Below are positions 17,220 to 30,500 of a DNA stretch of 64,000 bases, one piece after another. The DNA comes from Ereboglobus luteus (lineage in GTDB: Bacteria; Verrucomicrobiota; Verrucomicrobiia; Opitutales; Opitutaceae), in assembly GCF_003096195.1 (NCBI RefSeq), contig NZ_CP023004.1:1778501-1842500 (forward strand). The letters are read 5' to 3'. Every line of letters starts with the position of its first letter. Position 1 is the stretch's first letter. The translations under genes were made by a program, and so were the position numbers. The notes under the pieces were generated by a model. It did no database searches. It saw only the letters and a program-made list of their open reading frames with translations, and was not told the DNA's origin.

Positions 17220-18116
17220 ATGCACTGGATTGTCGCGAGTCTTGTTTCGGCGTTTTTTCTCGGGTGTTACGATTTGTTCACCAAGGCGTCCGTGCGTGAA
17301 AACGCGGTGCTTCCCGTGCTGTTTTTTGCGAATTTGTGCAGCGCGGCGGTGTGGCTCGCGCTCATGGGCGCGCGGGCGGCGAGTCCCGGCGCGCTGCCGG
17401 AGATTTTGTGGGTGGAGCCGCTCAACGCGCATCAGCATTTGTTGTTGTTCGCCAAGTCCGCCCTCGTCGCCTCGTCGTGGGTATGCTCGTATTTTGCGGT
17501 GAAACATTTGCCCGTTTCACTCGCCGCCCCGATTCGCGCGACGGGGCCGGTGTGGACGCTTTTCGGCGCGTTGCTCGTGCTCGGCGAGCGTCCGTCGTGG
17601 CTGCAAATCCTCGGCGTGGTGACGACCATCGGCGCGTTCTTCGGCCTTTCGGTGGCGGGACGGCAGGAGGGCATCAATTTTTCAAAAAACAAATCCGTTT
17701 GGCTGTTGATTTGCGGCACGCTGCTTGGCGCGGTCAGCGGATTGTATGACAAGTTTTTGCTCGGCACGGTCGGTTTCAAGGCGTCGACGGTGCAGGCGTG
17801 GTTTGCGATTTATCTGGCGGCGATCTTCGCGCCGCTCGCGCTCGCGTGGAAGGCGCGCCTTTGGCCGCGCAATGAATTTCACTGGCGATGGAGCATTCCG
17901 CTTGTGGGGCTGGCGTTGCTCGCGGCGGACTTCCTTTACTTCGATGTCCTGCGCAATCCCGAGGCGCTCGTTTCGCTCGTGTCCAGTTTTCGCCGCGCCA
18001 GCGTGCTCGTGGCCTTTGCGGGAGGCCTGTTGATCTTTCATGAATCCAACGGTCGCAAAAAACTGCCCGCGGTCATCGGTGTGGTGATCGGGATTGCGCT
18101 GACAATCATGGGCTGA
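17220..18116 (+). CDS. EamA-family (DMT superfamily) transporter
   Basis: 298 residues, about ten hydrophobic segments in two EamA repeats. It starts MHWIVASLVSAFFLGCYDLFTKASV, the typical first helix of the family, and ends with a helix reading IGVVIGIALTIMG. Motifs such as PVSLAAPIRATGPVWTLFGA and LGERPSWLQILGVVTTIGAF fit the first repeat. DMT transporters move amino acids, nucleosides or other metabolites across the inner membrane; the substrate is unknown. The gene stands alone between the divergent RRM gene and the giant autotransporter. Confidence 0.88.
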   Translation: MHWIVASLVSAFFLGCYDLFTKASVRENAVLPVLFFANLCSAAVWLALMGARAASPGALPEILWVEPLNAHQHLLLFAKSALVASSWVCSYFAVKHLPVSLAAPIRATGPVWTLFGALLVLGERPSWLQILGVVTTIGAFFGLSVAGRQEGINFSKNKSVWLLICGTLLGAVSGLYDKFLLGTVGFKASTVQAWFAIYLAAIFAPLALAWKARLWPRNEFHWRWSIPLVGLALLAADFLYFDVLRNPEALVSLVSSFRRASVLVAFAGGLLIFHESNGRKKLPAVIGVVIGIALTIMG

Positions 18117-18510
18117 CCTCAAATTGGGGCGGGGTAGGGGAAGTTTCAAAAGCGCCCCCCCCCGCGCTCCTCTTTGTGGCGTTCGTCAGTAGGAATGCCA
18201 GGACGCGGACGCGACATTCCTGTCGCGCTCAATGCCAACCGAATTATCCAAGAAAAAGCGGGTTTCGGACATATTTTTCGGGCGAGGACAGAACTCAAAG
18301 ACACACCAAAAGGATTCTACATGCAAAAGTATTGCTAAATTAGCTGGCTCTATTAGGTCTTGCTTCGTGCCAGAGTAAAAAAATTTGCAACAAAGTGCTA
18401 ATTTTTCTTACAATACGGCGATCCGACATACAAGCAACGCAGGCGTTTCCTCCAATGAAAGTGGACGCTTGGATGATGCTTTACACAAATCATTTTCAAC
18501 AAATCAGCAC
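18117..18510. other. 394-base non-coding leader before the giant autotransporter
   Basis: It contains a C-run at about 18156-18164, then an interlocking pair of inverted repeats at 18191-18226 (AGGAATG with CATTCCT, and GCGACA with TGTCGC). An AT-rich stretch from about 18250 to 18510 probably carries the promoter. No confident -35/-10 pair and no Shine-Dalgarno before 18511 were found. The frame of the next gene is open back to a TTG at 18385 but has no coding character there. Confidence 0.5.
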
Positions 18511-21500
18511 ATGCGCACAAAACCCATAATTCCTCGTATTTTTTTCAGCCTTTTTGCATTTGCAGGTTTTGCACTCGGTGCATTGGCGCAGACGACATCC
18601 GGCACGTTTACTGGCAATGGCGCAAATTGGGGTGACGCGGCCAACTGGGCCGGGGGCAAGATGCCCGGCTCGAACGCCGGCGACACGGCCGTGTTCAACG
18701 CCGCCTCGAACAGCTCGCTCGCCAACAAGACCATTTCGCTCGGGGAGGCGCGCACGATTGGCGCGCTCAATGTCATCGGACCCAACGGGGTCGATCTGAC
18801 CCGTTCCCTGACCATCGGCTCGGCGGCTTCGCCGACGCTTACTTTTGGCGCCGCTTCCTCGGTGATCACCCTTTCCGGTGGCATCAACCTTCAGCTTGCC
18901 GCCAACATGGTCGCGAACGGCAACCTCACCATCAACAATAACAGCGCGGTGCTCGGCAAGATCAGTCTCCTCGGCGCGCTCAACGCCGGTTCGAACACGG
19001 TCACGTTTTATAATGACACCAGTTCGGCGGACATCCTCGTTTCCGGCGCGTTGACCGCCGGCTCGCTTGTCAAGAACGGCAGCGGCAGGCTTGTGCTCGA
19101 ATCTTCATCGCCCGCGTCGGTCACCGGCCCGGTCAATTTCAACAATGGCACGCTCGTAATCGGCGCGAACAACGTGCTGGGCACCGGCACGCTCGTGCTC
19201 GGCGCAAACATCAACGAGAAAAAAATCAACCTCAAGGGCAACGCCGACCAAACGCTTTCCAACGCGCTGGATATTTCCGCGTCCAACTTGATTGTAAGCC
19301 GCGACGACTTGGGCAGCGCAACGGTGTTGCGCACGCTCACGTTCAACCCGGCCACGGCCTCGGTCTCCGGCATCGGTGCCTCGCGCACGATCAATGTGAG
19401 CGCGTTCACCGGGCTGGCGTTTGGCGCGAACCAGGCGTTCAGCGGCGGCACACTCGTCAAGCAGGGCTCGGGCGTGCTCACGCTCGGCGGCGCGGGCAGC
19501 ACGTTTTCGGTGCTCGATATTCGCGCGGGCAGCGTCGTCGGCTACTTGAACAGCGCCTCGCTTTCCATCGGCGGCGGCTCGGGCGTTTTTGGCTCGGGCA
19601 CCATTCGCGTGGACGGCGGCAGCTCCGCGCTCGAAGTGCGCGGCGCCGATCCGGGCCACACGCTCAACATTATCGCCGGCGCGAACATCACACTGAGCAA
19701 CCAGGCGACATTCCGCCTGACCAACGCCACGCTCGGGCTCCTCGGCGGTGTCATCGACTTGGGCGGCAGCGGCATTTTTGATTACCGGGGCAATGTCATA
19801 CTCGGCAGCACCTCGATTGTGAACACGCCCGCCGCGGGATTTGATTTCGCGGGCAACGTGGCGTTTCACGACACCCAAACAGGCATCATCGACGACGCCA
19901 ACTACCGCATCAACCTCACTGGCGGCGGCGCGCAGACACTTTCGCGCACGGTTGCCGGCGCGGTTGTGGTTTCGGGCACGCTTGTCAAATCCGGCGCGGG
20001 ACGCGTCACGCTGGACGACTCGATCACAAACCTGACGCTGACCAACCGCCTCCAGCTCGACGCGGGCGTTTTTGATCTCGGCAACTCATACCTGACCGCG
20101 ACCGTCGGCATCGGCGCGGGCGACCTTGTTTTTGGCGCGGGCAACCAGTTTACCGGCGTGTTGCTTTACAACAACACCTCGACCGGCGCGGCGCGGCTCA
20201 ATGGTTTGTCGCAAACATTCGACGACGTGACCATTGGCGCCGGCGCGGTGGCGCGCATCGACCTCGGCGGCGGCATCGACACCTCGACCGCGCTCACGCT
20301 CAACAATATCAGCTTTCTTGGCGCCACGGGTTACCTGAGCATTTACAATTACCAATACGGTGCGAACGCCGACCATGTTTATAACGGCGTCGCGATCCCG
20401 ACGAACCAAGTTTGGTTCCACGGTTACAATCCCGGCGCCATTGTCAGCGGCGGCGAATTGTTTGCGCCGACCGTCGGCGGCACGGTTGGCGGCGCGCCGG
20501 ATTTTCTGCGAGTCGAGTGGACGGGCGCGGCCAACACGATGGATACCTCCAATTACAGCAACTGGCGCACCGTCGGCACCAATATTACGCATCAGCTCGC
20601 CTTGCCCAACGCCCCGGGTGTCGTGGCCGTGCTTGGCGACCTCGGCGGCTCCCTTGGCGGCAAGACCGTTACCGGCGCGAACTTTGGTGTTAGCGGAAGC
20701 ACGTGGACGCTGGGAAAATTGTTCATGAGCAACAACTCGGGCGCCACTTATACCGTGACTCCCGGGGCCGGCGTCACGCTGGTGTTTGACAGCGGCGTGG
20801 AGGGCACGCCGGCGGTTTTGTCGGTAAACACTTATAGTTGGAATCAACTCAACGGCAACGTTCGGCTGGACTCGGACCTGCGCTTGGAAGGAAACGCGAG
20901 CTTCTATTTTTATCCCAGCATCACCGGCACGCACGACATTATCATTGCCCGCACCGGCGCCCATGAAAACCGTTTCGGCGGTTCGAATGAGAATTGGACG
21001 GGTAACATTATTGTCAGCCAGGGGCGCATTTCCCGGCAGGGAGCCAACTCTTGGGGAAACATTACCAGCGCCGTGTTGCTCTCCGGCTCCAGCAATACCA
21101 TCACCTTCAGGGGCGGCGGCATTCGCGGGCAGGCGAATCAAAATAAAATCAGCGTTCCCAACCGCATTTTTATTGAGGCCGACCTTAGTCACGCCAACAA
21201 CACGGCTTTTACATGGAACGGCGATGTTTTGCTTAATGCCGGCATCAAGTCATTCTACAACATGAACGTCGATGAGGCCGTCATCAACCCCGCCGGTCAG
21301 CGCGCATCCCTGACCTTTAGCGCCAGCACCAATCTCGTGGGAGACGCCGGACTTTCCAAGTCGGGCGTAAACCCGATGGAGATCTTGAGCGGCAACAACA
21401 CCTTTTCCGGCGGGCTGCGCGTGACGGCCGGCGTGCTCCACACCACAGTCGGCGCGGGCGGATTGGTGATCGGCCACATGGACGCCGGCAAAAACTATCT

Positions 21501-24500
21501 CGGTTCCGGCAGCATCAGTGTCACCAGCGGCACGCTGCAAGTGGACACGCAGGGTTATGAAACCCTGGTTTCGGGCACTGGTGGCGACAAGGCGATCATC
21601 AACCTGGGCTCCACGCACATTTCCTTTAACGAAGGCGGCCTTGTGACGCTCGGCACCGACAGCCAGGTTGTTGGCAATAATAATGACAACTCGCAGTTCC
21701 GCGTCTCCGGCAGCTTGAAGCTCGACGGCGGCATCTTCGGCGACGACGGCGTCACCACGGGCAAGAACGTCAACCTCTACCTCGACACCACAACCAATCC
21801 CGGTGGCGGCGGCGTGGGCAAGGGCTCCAACGGCGCCGGCGTTGTGAAGGGCTTGCGAAACATCGTCAAAGCCGGCTCGGGCATGATGAACATGGACTCC
21901 CAGCTGGCCTTCAATATTTCCGGCAACCTGCTCCTCGACGGCGGCGTGCTCCAACTCGGTGCGAACAATCAGGTCACCGGAGCCAACGGAATCTCGCTGG
22001 TTAATGTTAACCTGAATGGCGGCGCGCTTGGCGTGGAAGGCACCTCGCAATCCTTCAACAATCTAAACTTGCTCGCCAGCGGCGGTTCGCTGCTGCTCGG
22101 GGACAACGGCGGAATCACTTTTGCGGGGGCGGGCGCCTGGACCTCCTCCGCACTGCTTTCCGTTCAAAACACCAGCGGCATTTGGAACACCAACAACCTC
22201 GGTGCCTATATACGCTTTACCAGCACCTCCGGCCTGACCTCGCTCAATAATATTTCCCTGACCGGTTACGAATCCGGAGTCACGCTGACGCAGGGTGCCG
22301 ACAACTATTGGTATCTCACCGCCAGCGCGCCCGCCACCATCGAGTGGACCGGCGGTGACAGTGACGTAAACGCGCTTTGGGGCAACGCCGACAACTGGCT
22401 CACGCCTGTCGCGCCCGACGGCGTGGATCTCAGTGTTTCCATCAAGGACATCGACGAAAACCTCGCGACCAAGACAATCGACGTTAACGGCAACTACACG
22501 CTCTCGCGCCTGAACGTCACCTCGGTGCAAACTGCTGTCACGCTCGGCGGATCGGGCACGCTGGTTTTCGAGCGCACCGGCACCGGGGCCGCGTCGCGAA
22601 TCCTGCATGACGGCGGTTCCATCCTGACCATTGGCAGCGCCGTGCAATTGAAAAACGACATCGAACTGGCCGCCAACACGCTCTCCTCGGTCAGTTACCT
22701 GAAATGGACCGGCTCGGTCGGCGGCTCTGGCGGCATCACCAAAACCGGCGCGGGCACATTGCTGTTGATGAACAAGGACAGCGATTACACTGGCGGTTTC
22801 ACCTGGCGGGATTCCTCGGTCATCCAGCTCGGCGGCGCCAACGCCGCCAGCTACGGCGGGGCGTATTTTGGCAGCGGCACGTTCGTCATCGGCGACGGCA
22901 CCAACAAGAACTTTTATCTGGAAACATACAACGAGCAGCTTGCCTCCAGCAACACAGTCATCCAGGCAAGCACAACACGCTTCATCAATGGAGACTTCAT
23001 CCTACGCGGTAACCTCATCCACCAACGCCAGACCGACTTGGGCCAGTTGGTCACAAACGGACAATATGGCGAAGTCTCCCGGATTGTTTTCAACGGCAAC
23101 GGCGTCTTTGACGATCCGTCCGGCACCGGCGTCACCTACATCATCAATAACTACGCTCAGGCCACGACCGCTGCCGGCGACTACACCACCACGGTTTTTA
23201 ACGGCAATATCACAGGATCGGCCAACATTCACCAGACGGGTTACGGTTTTGTTTATTACAACGGCGACAACAGCGGCTACACCGGTAACTACACCCTCGC
23301 CGGCAAGGCCGTCATAAAAAAAGACAACGCTTTCGGCACGGGCACGCTCACCCTTTCGGGTGGAATCAACGTTGGGCGCATCCAAGTTAGCAGCGGGAAG
23401 ATCATGCTCTCCAACGTGCTGAACATCGGTGCCGGCACCAACTATCAAGGCGATCTGGTTTTCAATCTGGACAGCGGCGCGACCGGTCAGAAAAGCACCG
23501 TTACCGGAATTCAAGGCCTCGGCGGCAGCGGCGTTCTTACCTTCGGCAAGGATCACGTCATCGCGGGCGCGGGCGGTTTTGTCACCGGCGCTGAGAGCGG
23601 CTGGGGGCGCAGCGGCATCATCCGCTTCCTCGGGGCCAATGAGTTTTCCAGCAACATCAACCACCAAAGCGCGACCATCCACATTGGCCGCGACTCGTTA
23701 TGGGATAGCGGCACCCTCGTCAGCGGCGCGCTCGGCATCGGCACGCTCAACATCATAAGAAACACCGCCGTCATCGGCGCGTATGTGGGGGCCGACAGCA
23801 TCAACCCCGACGCCACCTCCATCCGCATGTCCAACGCGGTCAACTTCGGCGCCAACGGCATCACCGTCACCAACGCCGGCTCCGCCACGACGCTCATCTT
23901 CGACACCGGCTCCATTAGCCTCCGCAATGGCAAGTCGGACCTCTCGATCAACGTCACCACTGCCAACCAAGTCCTCTCCATCGAGTCCCTGCTCGCGGAC
24001 AAGGACGGCTCCACTGCCGGCGGCATCACCAAGACCGGCGCGGGCATCCTCGAACTGCTCAACACTAACAACCAAATCAGCGACGGCATCGACGTGCAGG
24101 CGGGCGTTGTCCGCACAACCGTGGTCGGCGACAACGTGCAAGTCGGTTCGCATGCCGTCGGGGACTCCGCCTTCGGCACCGGCGTCTGGCGCACGCAAAC
24201 CGCCTCCGGCGCGGGCACGGCGGGCGCGTTTGAAGTCGCCGCGCTGACAGCGAGCGCGACGGTCACCCTGACCGGCAGCAACAGTTTTGTCCTGAACGAC
24301 AACGGCCGGCTCCGCATCACCGGCACCGATGTCAGCACCGTGCTCGCCGACAACGGCTGGCTCGCCAGCTCCGACACCGTCGGACAGGAGGGCGTGCTCG
24401 TCGCCGACAATATTTTCACCCAAAACTACACCCTCGGAGTCAAGCTCAACGCCCTCAACTGGACGCTCAACGCCGGCACCGTGAACCTTGCCCGCGCAAA

Positions 24501-27500
24501 CCTGCTGGCCGACGTGCAAAACATTTATCTCACCCAAAACAGCACCCTGGATATCAACCAGCTCACGCAGACGATCAACGGCACGATTTACGTCACCGGC
24601 AGCGCGTATATCGACGTTTCCGGCGGCTCCGCGCACAACCCCGTCTCAATCCTCACCGGGACCATATCGGTCAATTCCACCGACAGCCTGCTGACATTCC
24701 TTGGATGGGATGCCGACCCCATCACGGGCCTCGGCTCGACGCTCATCCGCACCAGTCTCACCGAGGGCACGATCATCAACGGCGTTGTCCTCGGCGGCAA
24801 CTCCGCCACCTCTGTTGTGGCGCAGCGCAACGACGAGGGCATTCGCGTGCTCCTGCCCTTCGACGATATTTTTATCTGGGATGGCGCGACCAACAACGTT
24901 TGGGCGAATAACAACTGGATGAAGCAGGACGGCCTGCACCTGCCCGATGCGCAGCCCAACATAAAAGGCGCGCAAGTCACCTTCAACACCGACCTCGCCA
25001 ATCTCGCCGGCGCCACCATCACCCTGTCCGGTGATCGCCGCCTCAACAATCTCCTCCTCGTGGGAGCCTCCGACGAGGACTTCACGATTGCCGGCCCCGG
25101 CAACCTTGTCTTTCAGGGGCGCACCGCCTCGGCCTCGGGCTTCATCACGCAAACCGGTGTGAGCGACGTCACCATCGGCACGAACATCCTCCTCGAATAC
25201 GATGCCACCGACTTGCTGGGTAAAAACCTCTCCATTGAGCAAAACGGCGCCGGCTGGCTCATCTTCAACGGCAAAATCGAGGGCCCCGATTCCATCGTGA
25301 CGGTGAGCGGCACCGGCGCGGGCGCGGTCGTGTTCAATGCCGCGAACATGTTCAGCAAAGGCTTCGTCGTTGAAAGCGGCGAAGTGCACATCGGCGCCGA
25401 CAGGCTCAACACCGGGGACGGCGGCCCGCTGGGCGTCGGCGCGATCATGGTCGTGGGCGGCACATTGCGCGCCACCGACGGCGCGGGCAACGACGCGAAT
25501 CGCACGCTCGTCAACGACATCGTGTTCGCCGGCGACCTGACGGTCGCGGGCACGGGGGCGCTGTCGATCACCGGCGAGGGCACGATCGCCGAGGACGCGA
25601 CGGTGACGGTGACGGAGGCGAGCGGCACCTTTGTCCTCGGCTCCGAGGGCGAAACGCTCTCCGGCACGAACAACCTGGTTTTTGAGGGGGATGGAAAAAC
25701 AGTGGTGGTCTCCGAACTAAACCTCGCCGAGGTGACCGTTTCCGGCTCCCTCACGGAACTCGACGGAGTGATCAGCGGCACGACAAAGATCATAAAAACC
25801 GGCACCGGCACATTGTTGCTGCTCGCGGAAAACACGCACAGTGGCGGCGTGGCAATGCAAGGCGGCATCACGGGCATCAACAACAACTCGGCACTCGGCA
25901 CCGGCACGGCGATGCTCGACAGCGGCACGCTGCGCCTCGACGCGAACAACCTCTCGCTCGCCAACAATTTCGCCCTCGCCAGCACCGGCGAAGTGAACAC
26001 GCAAACCCACACCGGCACCCTCACGGGCGTGATCAGTGGCGCGGGCAACATCGCCAAGGCCGGCACAGGCGTGCTCACCCTTACCAACGCCGCCAACACA
26101 CACAGCGGCACCATGCTCGTGCGCACGGGCACGCTCGCGCTCGCCGCGAACAACGCCGCCGGCGCCTCGACAATCCATGTCGATTCGGCCGCCCGCGTTA
26201 ACCTCTCCTACACCGGCAGCCTCGCGAACACGGTAAGCGGCGCGGGCGTTGCCGAAGTCACCGGCACGGTGCTTGTCACCGGCGGCGCGGCGAACGACGA
26301 CTTCAGCGGCACCTGGGCGGTCAACGACACCATGCGCATCGCCGAATCGAACGCGGCCGGCGCCGCGAGCAATATCGCGCTCGCCGGCCTGCTGCAAACC
26401 ACCGGCACGGCAAACATCACCCTCTCCAACACACTCACGGGCGGCGGCACGGTGCAATTTGCCGGAAGCGGCACGCACAAGCTCGGCGCGAACATGGGCA
26501 CCGCCTTCACCGGCCAGGTGGACGCAAACCAAGGCGCCTTCACCTGGGACGCCAACGCGAGCGCCGTCCTTGCGAACAACGCGACACTTCGGACAACCGG
26601 CGGGTGGACCGACATCGCCGCGGGCGCGCAAACCGCAAACACCCTCGCCATCGCGGGCGGCACGCTCGCGTTCACGGGAACGGCAACGGTGGCAACCCTC
26701 ACCATCGACGCGCCCGCCTCGGTCCTCATGGACCAGGGCAAGCTCACCGCGCCCGGAATCCTGCGGCAAGACGAGGCGCGATCGGAAACGCTCGTCGCCG
26801 CCTCCAACAACACCTGGGGGGCAAACCTCTCCAATCTCGGCCTCGTGAACAGCGCCGGGGCGAGCCTCGGCGCGACATCGACCCTCGCGATCCAGGCCGG
26901 CGCAATAAACGCAATCTACTCGAACAGCCTCGCGCAAAACGGCAACAACCTGGAACTGCGCTACGGCCTCGACGAACTGGTCCTGCAACTCGGGCGCACG
27001 GGCACGCTCTCGGGCGACGACGGCTCGCCGGAAGGCTCGGAACTGCACGCGCTCGTCTCCGGCTCCGGCAGCCTCGAAATCATCGCGGGCAACATGATCA
27101 CGCTCAGTTCGAGCGCGACCTACACGGGCACGACCACGACGACAAGCGGCACCTTCCTCCTGGGCGCGGCGGACGCCATTTACACGAGCGCGCTGCTCGT
27201 CAACAACGCCGTGCTCGACACCGGCACGAACGCGCAAAGCCTGCGCGCCCTGCAAGGCAGCGGCACCGCCCGCCTCACCCGCGCGCTCACCGTTGAAAGC
27301 GGCTCCTACGCCGGCGTGTTCGACGGCGCGGCGAACCTTGAAAAAACCACCGACGCCACGCTCACCCTCTCCGGCAGCAGCGCGCACAGCGGCACCACGC
27401 TCGTCACCGCGGGCATCCTGCGCGCAACAAACGCAGGCGCGTTCGGCGCCTCCGAGCTCGCGGTCAACGCCACCGGCACGACCGAGCTCTCCGGCTTCAA

Positions 27501-30500
27501 CGGCGCGGTCTCGAGCGCGCTCAGCGGCTCCGGCGAGCTGCGCGTCGTTGACAACGCCGCCGTCAACTACACCGGCAACGCCTCCGCGTGGAGCGGGCTC
27601 GCCCGCGTCGACTCGGGCCGCCTCTACGTGAACAACGCGTTCGGCTCCGCGGCCTCGCGCCTGAACGTCTATTCCGGCGGCACGCTCAGCGGCACCGGCG
27701 CGATCACCGGCTACGTCCACATCAACGGCGGCGTCCTCGCCCCCGGCAACAGCCCCGGCCTGACCGCAATCACCGGCACGCTCCAACTCACCGACGCCAC
27801 GCTCGAATACGATCTCGACGCCAACACAAACCCCGGCCACATCGACCAAGTCGCGGCGGGCAACAACGACCGCACCGACGTGACCGGCGACGTGATCCTC
27901 GTCGGCACGAGCACGCTCAACATCCTTGGAAGCGTCGCGCGCGGCGAGTATGACCTGATCAAATACACCGGCGCGCTCACCGGCGACGCCTCAAACCTCG
28001 CGATGGGCACGCTCAACAACGCCGCGGTCACCGACCCAGCCAAGTATCTCTTCGACACCGACGAGGACGGCTACGTCAAGCTGCTCTACGACTTTGGCTA
28101 CTTCACCTACTGGGACGGCGGCACCGGCACCAACTGGAGCAACGGCAAGATCGACGGCGGCAGCGGCACCTGGTTCGCGTCGAGCGGAAGCGCCGTTTAC
28201 CTTCCCTGGACCCGGAACGACTCCGGCGTTCCCAACGGCGAATGGCTCGACGCGGGCTTCGCGATCTTCAAGGGCACCGCGGGCACGGTGACGGTGGACA
28301 ACACCTCCGGCTCGGGCACGATCGCCTTCTCCGGCGCGCAGTTCCGCACGGACGGCTACCTGCTCACCGGCGGCACGCTCACGACCGGCGGCACCGCCGC
28401 GGTTGTGCTCAACACCGACCTGAATGTGAGCGCCACCATCGCCACGCAAATCACCGGCACGCACAACGTGAACAAGGACGGCACCGGCACGCTCGTGCTC
28501 TCCGGCTCGAACACGCACACCGGCACGACCGGCGTTCTCGCCGGCACGCTCGTCATGGCCAACGAGCACGCGCTCGGCGCGAACACGGTGAACCTCGCCG
28601 CCAACGCCACGCTGCGCGTCGCGACCGGCAGCATGACCTTCGCCAACGCGCTCACCGGCTCCGGTCTCTTTGAAGTCGATCTCGCCAACGCGACGGACGT
28701 CTTTGCCTTCGCCGCCACCACCGGCACCGCCTTCACCGGCACGGCGAGCTTCAACAACAGCGCGTATCTCCTGAACAACAACACGCTGGCCAACGCCACC
28801 GCGAAACTCAACGCCGGCAACACGACCACCGTGGCCACCGGCACGCAGCACATCGGCAACCTCACCGCCAGCGGCGGCGCGCTCGGCTTCACCTACGCCA
28901 CCGGCACGCAAGCCGACGGCATCATCCGCACCGGCGCGTTCGACGCGATCAGCGGCACGGTCACCGTTTCGAACACCAACCCGTCCACCGGCACGACCGG
29001 CTTGTTCGCAAGCACGCTCCTGCAGCAGGACGAGGGCCTCTCCGTGCGCCTCCTTAACGCGACGACCGTCAGCAACACCAACCTGACCCTCGCCGGAGGC
29101 GCGACCACGACCGCCGACATCCGCGACGGCGTGGTGACGACCGCCACGGCCACCTACACGCAGGCGCTCAACTACACCGGCGGCCTCGCGGTCGATTACG
29201 CGCTCACGCAGCTCGACCTCGTCGCGAACCAAACCACGACACTCTCCGGCGACGTTGCGACACCCGCCGGCGGCGCGGAACTGCACGCCCAAATCACCGG
29301 CGCGGGCAACCTCGCCATCAACGCCACCAACGCGATCACGCTCAACAACGCCGCCAACACCTACACCGGCACGACCTTTATCACCAGCGGCACGCTCATC
29401 AGCGGCACGAGCAACGCGCTCGGACAAACGTCCTACTTGTCCTATGGGACCCAAGGGTCCTATGACCTGTCGTCCCACACCCAAACCATCGGCGGCGGCA
29501 ACATCGCCGGGAACCTCCTCGGCACGACCGGCAGCCTCGGCCTCGGCGGCATCGTGAGCATCACCAGCACCAACGCCGCCTTCGCGGCCAGCGTCGGGGT
29601 CACCGGCACGACGACAATCAACAACACGCAGGCGCTGGGCAACAGCGGCACGGCAAACGTAACCGGCGAACTCGTCCTCGACAGCGCCACCGGCGCGCTC
29701 GCCAAGCAAGTCGCGGGCACGGGCACGGTCTCGCTCATCAACACCTCGAGCGTCGCGCTGACCGGCGCCAACACGCTGTCGGGCGAATGGAACATCGCGC
29801 AAGACACCGCGCTGCGCGCCAGCAGCACTGCGAACCTCGGCGCGGCCGACATCACCGCCAACGGTCTTATCACCATCGCGAACGCGGCAGACGAAACCCT
29901 CGCCAACAACCTCAGCGGCAGCGGCACCTTCGCCAAGGAAAACACCGGCAACCTGACAATCAGCCACTCGAACGCCTTCACCGGTGCGACGCAAATTGAC
30001 AGCGGCACGCTCACCCTTACCGACCTCGGCGGCGTCGGCACAAGCACCGTCGCCAACAACGCGATTCTCGATCTTGCCGGCACGGGCACCTTCGCCAACA
30101 CGATCTCGGGCACGGGCGTGAATCTCGTCACCGGCTCCGTGAGCCTGCGCGGAACCAACACCGCCTTCAGCGGAACGCTCCACATCACCGGCACCGCCGA
30201 CATCACCGACAACGACCAAATCGGCGCAAGCACGGCGCAAGCCGTCATCGCATCCAATGCGAAATTGGCCACGAGCGCGACCAGCTTCATCCACGAGCTG
30301 ACCGGCCCCGGCCAGCTCGCCGTGGACACCGCGAACAAAACCTTCGGCTTCGCGGCAAGCGCGGGCAACGCCTTCAGCGGGACGGTGAGCCTGGCGAACA
30401 CGACGATGCACCTCGGGACAAACGCGGCGCACACAAACAACGCCTGGGCGCTCGCCAACTCCACCCTGCAACTCCTCGGCGGCTCGACCCTCGCGACCAA

